From positions 1 through 48,891 of the forward strand of contig NZ_SPUM01000118.1 of the NCBI RefSeq assembly GCF_004614195.1: a stretch of 48,891 nucleotides of DNA, written 5' to 3'. The notes beneath the pieces were generated by a model. That model saw only the letters and a list, made by a program, of their open reading frames with translations, did not search any database and was not told the DNA's origin. Numbering within the stretch: position 1 is the stretch's first letter; each line of letters starts with the position of its first letter. The DNA comes from Massilia horti (GTDB lineage Bacteria; Pseudomonadota; Gammaproteobacteria; Burkholderiales; Burkholderiaceae_D). This document shows positions 44,023-48,891 of this stretch, piece after piece. Both the position numbers and the translations under genes were made by a program.

Positions 44023-45345
44023 TCAGAAGAAGGTGTTGACCGCAAAGCGCACCCGGTAATCGTCATCGACGGCCAGCAGCAGCGGCCATTTGTCGAAGGT
44101 GGTGCACGGGTGCGAGATGCCGCAGCCGACCAGGTCGCCGACGGCGAGCGTGTCGCACAGCGGATGGCCGGCGGGCAGGCGCAAATAGGCGTGCTGGTCG
44201 TTCATCTTGAAGATCGTGCAGCCGTCCGGCAGCGCGGTTGGCATGCCGGGACCGGGGCTGTGCGTGTACAGCGGGATCGGCAGGTCGACGTCGTAGGAGG
44301 CGTCGCGCTTGCCCATGGACAGGATCGCGAGATCCGGCTCCGGGCGCGACAGCACCGCGCTCCACACTTCCAGCGCCGCTTGCAATCCCTCGCCTGGCGC
44401 CACGTCCTCACGCTCGTTAAGCTCGCCAATCAGCCGGTAGTAGGAACCGTGGTCGCTGGTCAGGTAGCAGCCGCTGCGCAGCACCGCGCGCACGGGGCGC
44501 GTCAATCTGGTGGTCTGGCGCAAGCCGCGCGCGACCAAATCGAAGTAGGCGGAGCCGCCGGCCGAAACAAGGATCTCCGGCCCGGTGAACAATCCTTCGT
44601 CGTCGGCCTCGCACATCAGCGCGACCAGCGCGGCGACAAAATCGTCCACGGCGCGCACGTCGGCCTCACGGTCGTCGGACACGAGCAGGCCCTCGTAGCC
44701 TTCAAAGCCCGTCAGGCGCAGGCTAGGTGCGCCCGCGATCGCGCGCGCAACGGTCATGGCCTGGTCGATCGTGCGGCAGCCGGCGCGCTTGCCGGGCAGG
44801 CCAAGCTCGACCAGGACAGGCAGCGCGCGTGCCAGCGGGTGTGCGCCGACCGCTTCGGCCAGCCGCGCGACGCCGGCCAGCGAATCGGCCAGCACCACGC
44901 ATTCGAAGTCGGGATCGTCGTGCAGCAGTTGCAGGATGCCCTTGATGTCGGCGCGCGTGACCAGCTGGTTGGCCAGCAGCACGCGGCGCACGCCAAAGCG
45001 GTGCGCGACCTGCACCTGGGTGGTCGTAGCGAGCGTGATGCCCCACGCGCCGTTGGCGAGCTGGGCGCCGAACAGTTGCGGGCTCATGGTGGTCTTGCCG
45101 TGCGGCGCGAGCGTGGCGCCGTAGCGCTGGCAAAAGCCGCGCATCCAGTCGAGGTTGTGGCGCAGCGCCGAGGTTTTCAGGACCGCGACCGGAAAGCTGG
45201 TGTCGCCGTGCAGCACGTTCCAGCCCTGCACGCCGATCGCGCCCTGGCGCAGCGGCTCGGTGATCGGCAAGCCCTTGACGCCGGGTTGCAGGATTTGTTC
45301 TTCAAGGCCGGCAAGGGCCAGGCTGTCATGGGGCAGAGTATTCAT
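44023..45345 (-). CDS. D-serine dehydratase-like amino acid deaminase (alanine racemase fold)
   Basis: A PLP enzyme of 440 residues. The N-terminal TIM barrel has the PLP lysine in LAPHGKTTMSP, and the C-terminal D-ser_dehydrat domain contains the zinc ligands in GISHPCTTFDKW. This group removes ammonia from D-serine or D-threonine and related hydroxy-amino acids. ATG 45345 is chosen over a TTG at 45354. The gene follows the ATPase gene by 27 bp on the same strand. Confidence 0.82.
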   Translation of the reverse strand: MNTLPHDSLALAGLEEQILQPGVKGLPITEPLRQGAIGVQGWNVLHGDTSFPVAVLKTSALRHNLDWMRGFCQRYGATLAPHGKTTMSPQLFGAQLANGAWGITLATTTQVQVAHRFGVRRVLLANQLVTRADIKGILQLLHDDPDFECVVLADSLAGVARLAEAVGAHPLARALPVLVELGLPGKRAGCRTIDQAMTVARAIAGAPSLRLTGFEGYEGLLVSDDREADVRAVDDFVAALVALMCEADDEGLFTGPEILVSAGGSAYFDLVARGLRQTTRLTRPVRAVLRSGCYLTSDHGSYYRLIGELNEREDVAPGEGLQAALEVWSAVLSRPEPDLAILSMGKRDASYDVDLPIPLYTHSPGPGMPTALPDGCTIFKMNDQHAYLRLPAGHPLCDTLAVGDLVGCGISHPCTTFDKWPLLLAVDDDYRVRFAVNTFF

Positions 45346-45372
45346 TCGCGTCAAAAAGCAATGGAACAGTAT

Positions 45373-46107
45373 TCAATCGGCATCCTCATCAACCAGCAAC
45401 TGCTGCAGCCGGCGCTCGTGATTGTTCAGGAAGTCGCGCGTGACCGCATAGTGCTCCGTGTCCGCATAGGCGACCTCCATGATACCGCTCTCGTCGAAGC
45501 ATAGGATTTTGGCGTTGGGATACGACAGGAGGATCGGCGAATGCGTCGCAATGATGAACTGCGAGCCTTCCTGCACCAGCTGGTGCATCACCGTCAGTGC
45601 GGCAAGCTGGCGCGACGGCGAGAGCGCCGCTTCGGGCTCGTCGAGCAGGTACAAGCCATCCTCGCGAAAGTTAAGCATGAGATCCATGAAGGCTTCGCCA
45701 TGCGATCGCCGGTGCAGGCCCGCGCCGCTCCCCGGTCCCACCTTGATCTCGTCGAGGTAGCTAAACACGTTGAACAGGCTCTCCGCGCGCAGGAAATATG
45801 ACGCACGGGGCTGCCTGAAGCCCTTGACCAGCTTGAGGTAGCCGTGCAGCGGCGAGACTTCCTGCTGCTGCCGGTAAACATTTCGGTTGCCACCCTCCGC
45901 CGGCAGGCCCATCGCCACCGCGATCGCTTCCAGCACGGTCGACTTGCCAGCCCCGTTCTCGCCAACGAAGAACGTCACGTCCCGATGCAGTGTCATCACT
46001 CCCAGCTCGCGCACGGCAGGGATCGAGAATGGATAGCGGTCGTAATCGATCTGCGCTTTCGGATCGAGCGAAATTTCGCGCAGATACGGCTTGAAGGCCA
46101 GCGTCAT
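45373..46107 (-). CDS. Single-domain AAA/ABC-type ATPase of unknown role
   Basis: A soluble ATPase of 244 residues. Walker A is GENGAGKST (about 49-57), the signature-like motif is RRSHGEAFM, Walker B is LYLLDEPEAALS with the catalytic glutamate, and the H-loop histidine is in IIATHSPILL. It is shorter than DNA-repair ABC proteins and has no coiled coil. Such stand-alone ATPases (COG3910-like) are common and poorly understood. It lies between phaB and the deaminase, beyond the phaB terminator, so it is probably not part of the PHB operon. Confidence 0.8.
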   Translation of the reverse strand: MTLAFKPYLREISLDPKAQIDYDRYPFSIPAVRELGVMTLHRDVTFFVGENGAGKSTVLEAIAVAMGLPAEGGNRNVYRQQQEVSPLHGYLKLVKGFRQPRASYFLRAESLFNVFSYLDEIKVGPGSGAGLHRRSHGEAFMDLMLNFREDGLYLLDEPEAALSPSRQLAALTVMHQLVQEGSQFIIATHSPILLSYPNAKILCFDESGIMEVAYADTEHYAVTRDFLNNHERRLQQLLVDEDAD

Positions 46108-46123
46108 CGTGGGTTCCTTGAAA

Positions 46124-46153
46124 CAAAAAAAGCACTGCCCGAAGCAGTGCTTT
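46124..46153 (-). terminator. Rho-independent terminator after phaB
   Basis: Stem AAAGCACTGC / GCAGTGCTTT with a 5-nt loop (46129-46153), followed on the minus strand by a run of Ts. It starts 19 bp after the phaB stop codon and ends just before the ATPase gene. Confidence 0.88.
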
Positions 46154-46171
46154 TGTCAGTGGCCAATGGGC

Positions 46172-46912
46172 TCAGGACATGTGCTGGCCGCCGTTGATCG
46201 CAATGTTGGCGCCCGTCACGAACGCAGCCTCGTCCGACGACAGGTAAGCCACCAGGCCCGCCACCTCTTCCGGCTTGCCCAGCCGGCCCATCGGAATCTG
46301 CGGGATGATCTTGCTCTCGAGCACTTCTTTCGGGATCTCCATCACCATCTTGGTGCCGATATAGCCCGGCGAAATGGTGTTGACCGTCACGCCCTTGCGC
46401 GCCACTTCCAGCGCCAGCGCCTTGGTAAAGCCGTGCATGCCGGCCTTGGCCGCCGAATAGTTGGTCTGGCCGAAGGCGCCCTTTTGCCCGTTCACCGACG
46501 AGATGTTGATGATCCGCCCCCAGCCGCGTTCCACCATGCCGTCGCACACCTGCTTGGTCATGTTGAACACCGAATCCAGGTTGGTCTTCATCACCGCGTC
46601 CCAGTTGACCTTGTCCATTTTTTTGAACGTCATGTCACGCGTGATACCGGCGTTGTTGACCAGCACGTCGACCGGGCCGACTTCCTGCACCAGCTTGGCC
46701 ACGCAGGCCTGGGCCGATTCAAAATCGGCCACATCGCACTCATAGGCCCGGAAAGCGAAGCCCTTCTCACGCATCGCGGCTAGCCAGCTGTCGTGTTTCG
46801 TATTTCCTGGCGAATAGGTGGTACACACGGTGTACCCCAGCGCGGCCAGCTTGATGCAGACCGCTTCGCCCAGACCGCCCATGCCGCCGGTCACCAATGC
46901 TACTCTAGCCAT
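46172..46912 (-). CDS. phaB: Acetoacetyl-CoA reductase
   Basis: A short-chain dehydrogenase of 246 residues. NADPH-binding VTGGMGGLGEAVC at the start, NNAGITRDMTFKKM, and the catalytic Ser-Tyr-Lys in NISSVNGQKGAFGQTNYSAAKAG (about 139-161) are those of PhaB. It reduces acetoacetyl-CoA to (R)-3-hydroxybutyryl-CoA for polyhydroxybutyrate. It follows phaA by 50 bp. No PHA synthase gene lies in this window. Confidence 0.94.
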   Translation of the reverse strand: MARVALVTGGMGGLGEAVCIKLAALGYTVCTTYSPGNTKHDSWLAAMREKGFAFRAYECDVADFESAQACVAKLVQEVGPVDVLVNNAGITRDMTFKKMDKVNWDAVMKTNLDSVFNMTKQVCDGMVERGWGRIINISSVNGQKGAFGQTNYSAAKAGMHGFTKALALEVARKGVTVNTISPGYIGTKMVMEIPKEVLESKIIPQIPMGRLGKPEEVAGLVAYLSSDEAAFVTGANIAINGGQHMS

Positions 46913-46962
46913 CGTCTTCTCCTGTTTTGTCCGTCACTTTGATGTTTCGCTGTCGGCATCTC

Positions 46963-48141
46963 TTACGGACGCTCGACAGCCAAGGCGACTCCCATACCCC
47001 CTCCAATGCACAGGGCGGCCAGGCCGCGCTTGGCATCGCGCCGCTGCATCTCATACAGCAGCGTGACCAGAATGCGCGCCCCGGATGCGCCGATCGGGTG
47101 ACCGAGGGCGATTGCCCCGCCGTTCACGTTGATCTTCGACGTATCCCAGCCCATTTCCCTGTTGACAGCGACCGCCTGGGCGGCGAACGCTTCATTCACT
47201 TCCATCACGTCCAGGTCTTGCGGACTCCAGCCGGCCTTTTCCAGGCACAGCCGGGCGGCCTGGACCGGGCCCATGCCCATGTACGCCGGATCCAGGCCGG
47301 CCGAGGCATAGGCCTTGATGCGCGCCATCGGCGTCAAGCCCAGTTCCTTGGCCTTGGAGGCCGACATCATGATGACCGCGGCGGCCCCGTCGTTGATGCC
47401 CGAGGCGTTGCCGGCGGTAACCGTGCCTTCCTTGTTAAATGCCGGGCGCAGGCTCGACAGTCCCTCGATCGTGCTGCCGTGCTTGGGATATTCGTCGGTA
47501 TCGAACACCTGGGTGCCCTTCTTCGACTGGATCTCGACCGGGATGATTTCGTCCTTGAACTTGCCGGCCTTTTGCGCGGCCTCGGCCTTGAGCTGCGACT
47601 GCAGCGCGAACTCGTCCTGCTGGGCGCGCGACACGTCGTACTTGCGTGCGACGTTCTCGGCGGTCACGCCCATGTGGTACTGGTTGTATACGTCCCACAG
47701 GCCGTCGACGATCATCGTGTCGACCAGCTTGCCGTCGCCCATGCGGATGCCGTCGCGCGAATTTTGCAGCGCGTGCGGCGCGGCGCTCATGTTCTCCTGG
47801 CCGCCGGCCACCACGATCGAGGCGTCGCCCAGCTTGATCGCCTGGGCCGCCAGGTGGGTCGCGCGCAGGCCGCTGCCGCACACCATGTTCAGGGTAAAGG
47901 CCGGCACCTTGTCGGAAACGCCGGCCTTGATCGATGCCTGGCGCGCCGGGTTCTGGCCCACGCCGGCGGTCAGCACCTGGCCCATGATGACTTCGCTCAC
48001 CGCGGCCGGGTCGATGCCGGTTTTTTCGAGCAACTGTTTGATCACGAGGGCACCGAGCTCGGCGGCGGGAATCTTGGCGAGCGTGCCGCCGAATTTGCCC
48101 ACTGGGGTGCGGCCGGCGGCCACAATTACGACGTCTTCCAT
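46963..48141 (-). CDS. phaA: Acetyl-CoA C-acetyltransferase
   Basis: A thiolase of 392 residues. The nucleophile C88 lies in [10 protein letters not shown], the histidine in [16 protein letters not shown] and the second cysteine in [11 protein letters not shown]; the loop domain is of normal length. It condenses two acetyl-CoA to acetoacetyl-CoA, the first step of PHB synthesis, and is paired with phaB. ATG 48141 is the family start ([15 protein letters not shown]); the open frame upstream to 48252 is unlikely. Confidence 0.94.
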   Translation of the reverse strand: MEDVVIVAAGRTPVGKFGGTLAKIPAAELGALVIKQLLEKTGIDPAAVSEVIMGQVLTAGVGQNPARQASIKAGVSDKVPAFTLNMVCGSGLRATHLAAQAIKLGDASIVVAGGQENMSAAPHALQNSRDGIRMGDGKLVDTMIVDGLWDVYNQYHMGVTAENVARKYDVSRAQQDEFALQSQLKAEAAQKAGKFKDEIIPVEIQSKKGTQVFDTDEYPKHGSTIEGLSSLRPAFNKEGTVTAGNASGINDGAAAVIMMSASKAKELGLTPMARIKAYASAGLDPAYMGMGPVQAARLCLEKAGWSPQDLDVMEVNEAFAAQAVAVNREMGWDTSKINVNGGAIALGHPIGASGARILVTLLYEMQRRDAKRGLAALCIGGGMGVALAVERP

Positions 48142-48522
48142 ATGAAATCTCCGGTTCCTGGCCCAAGGCCAGCGTGGTTGATTGATGCAGCGGCCGCTGT
48201 ACCTGCGCGTTCGGCGTCCGGCGTGGGGGCGCGAGCGCGGCGGCACAGGCACAGGCTCAGGTGTGCACCCGAGTCATGGCCGGAAAACCATTCATGCTAA
48301 ATTCGCGCTTCTGAGTGGATTTGATTAAGGTCAATCTTATCAGCTTATTCATTCAAAACAACCGAGGATCACAATTGTGCGACACCCGTTGGTGCAGATT
48401 TTCGAATGATTATTTCAAACGCATAATGGACTGCTTGCCTTTAGGAATCATGCATAAAAGCCTTGGCCTTTAGGACAAATTTCACAGTAGAATGCACGGG
48501 CTAAAGCCAACCTGAACCGTTT
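48142..48522. other. Divergent regulatory region between phaA and minC
   Basis: There is no gene in these 381 bp. The stretch is AT-rich from about 48290 and holds an FNR-like site (48321-48334) and a direct repeat GCCTTTAGGA at 48437-48446 and 48466-48475 upstream of minC. Promoters for both genes must lie here. Confidence 0.4.
48321..48334. promoter_or_regulatory. FNR/ANR-like box
   Basis: TTGATTAAGGTCAA differs from the FNR-type consensus TTGAT-N4-ATCAA at one position. It lies 180 bp before the phaA start and about 190 bp before minC. Oxygen control of PHB genes would make sense, but a single site match is weak evidence. Confidence 0.35.
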
Positions 48523-48891
48523 ATGCCGAAAACCGCATCTTCCCTGCCGATCGAGATCAAAATCTCAACGGTTGTTGCTATTTCGACCATCCTGCACTCG
48601 GCCGATCCGACCGCGATCAACGCCGCGCTCAAGCAGATGACGGGCGGGGTGTCGGACTTTTTCGAAGACGAGTTCGCCGTCATCGACGTCGGCGCCATCG
48701 CCGCGACTGCCCCGCGCATCGACTGGCGCGCGCTGGTCGCCCTGCTCAAGACCTACCGCCTGAACGCGGTCGCGGTGCGCGGCTACACGCCGGAAATGGC
48801 GGACGCCATCCGCGCCCACGGCCTGGCGCTGGACGACGGCTCGAGCGGCGACCGCGCGCGGCAGGCGCAAGCCGCGGCTGCTCCCGCGCCC
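48523..48891 (+). CDS. minC: Septum site-determining protein MinC, N-terminal part
   Basis: The frame is open to the window end, 123 codons from ATG 48523. The N-terminal MinC domain is seen: KISTVVAISTILHSADPTAI, then MTGGVSDFFEDEFAVIDVGA and the IDWRALVALLKTYRLNAVAVRGYT helix-strand. After residue ~110 the Ala/Gln/Pro-rich linker begins. MinC blocks FtsZ ring formation away from mid-cell together with MinD; minD and minE would be expected to the right. The initial residues of the domain are complete. Confidence 0.85.
   Translation, partial: MPKTASSLPIEIKISTVVAISTILHSADPTAINAALKQMTGGVSDFFEDEFAVIDVGAIAATAPRIDWRALVALLKTYRLNAVAVRGYTPEMADAIRAHGLALDDGSSGDRARQAQAAAAPAP

Overview
The window looks like a chromosome segment of a betaproteobacterium of the Oxalobacteraceae (Massilia / Duganella / Telluria type). 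The reasons are the GC-rich backbone, the PEP-CTERM/exosortase-type exopolysaccharide genes (PrsK/PrsR kinase and regulator pair, TIGR03013-type sugar transferase), PHB genes phaA-phaB, tandem M13 peptidases and many GC-rich REP-like palindromes. This assignment is inferred from gene content only; no 16S or database comparison was possible.

Layout. 1-8.5 kb: exopolysaccharide region. The end of a Wzy/O-antigen-ligase-like polymerase (+) converges on a leftward operon-like run: nucleotide-sugar dehydrogenase, C4-epimerase, phosphoglycosyl transferase, prsK, prsR. The dehydrogenase and epimerase together would make a UDP-HexNAc uronic acid, the transferase would load the first sugar on the lipid carrier, and PrsK/PrsR would control sigma-54 promoters. 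8.5-11.4 kb: a guanidinium exporter gene behind a guanidine-II (mini-ykkC) riboswitch and a large polytopic membrane protein. 11.4-16.1 kb: accessory DNA with a decayed lytic-transglycosylase fragment, a TadG-TadE-TadE pseudopilin cluster and a lone membrane protein.

16.14-25.37 kb: a 9.2-kb genomic island in the 3' end of a tRNA-Arg(CCG) gene. It is bounded by a 49-bp direct repeat and carries a complete tyrosine integrase at the left end. Its cargo is (i) a three-gene, 4-bp-overlapping cassette of an alpha/beta-hydrolase effector, a small middle component and a Rad50-like ABC ATPase, which fits the predicted ABC-three-component (ABC-3C) conflict systems, and (ii) a type VI secretion cargo cassette of PAAR spike, SLT-type muramidase and probable periplasmic immunity protein. 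A relaxase remnant, GC-rich tandem repeats and an excisionase-like HTH gene complete it. The hydrolase-armed ABC-3C cassette is the best candidate for an undescribed system.

25.4-48.9 kb: ordinary chromosome. It holds a di-heme cytochrome c, two tandem M13 metallopeptidases, a TonB-dependent receptor, a Spy-like periplasmic protein with a terminator hairpin in its leader, a CtpA-type S41 peptidase, a TonB-C-domain protein coupled to a DUF4034-like protein, a KAS III-like synthase, 2,4-dienoyl-CoA reductase, a DUF2721 protein, prolyl aminopeptidase, a D-serine-dehydratase-like enzyme, an AAA ATPase, phaB, phaA and the start of minC. REP-like palindromes cluster on both sides of fadH, and a second, truncated fadH 3' end lies among them.
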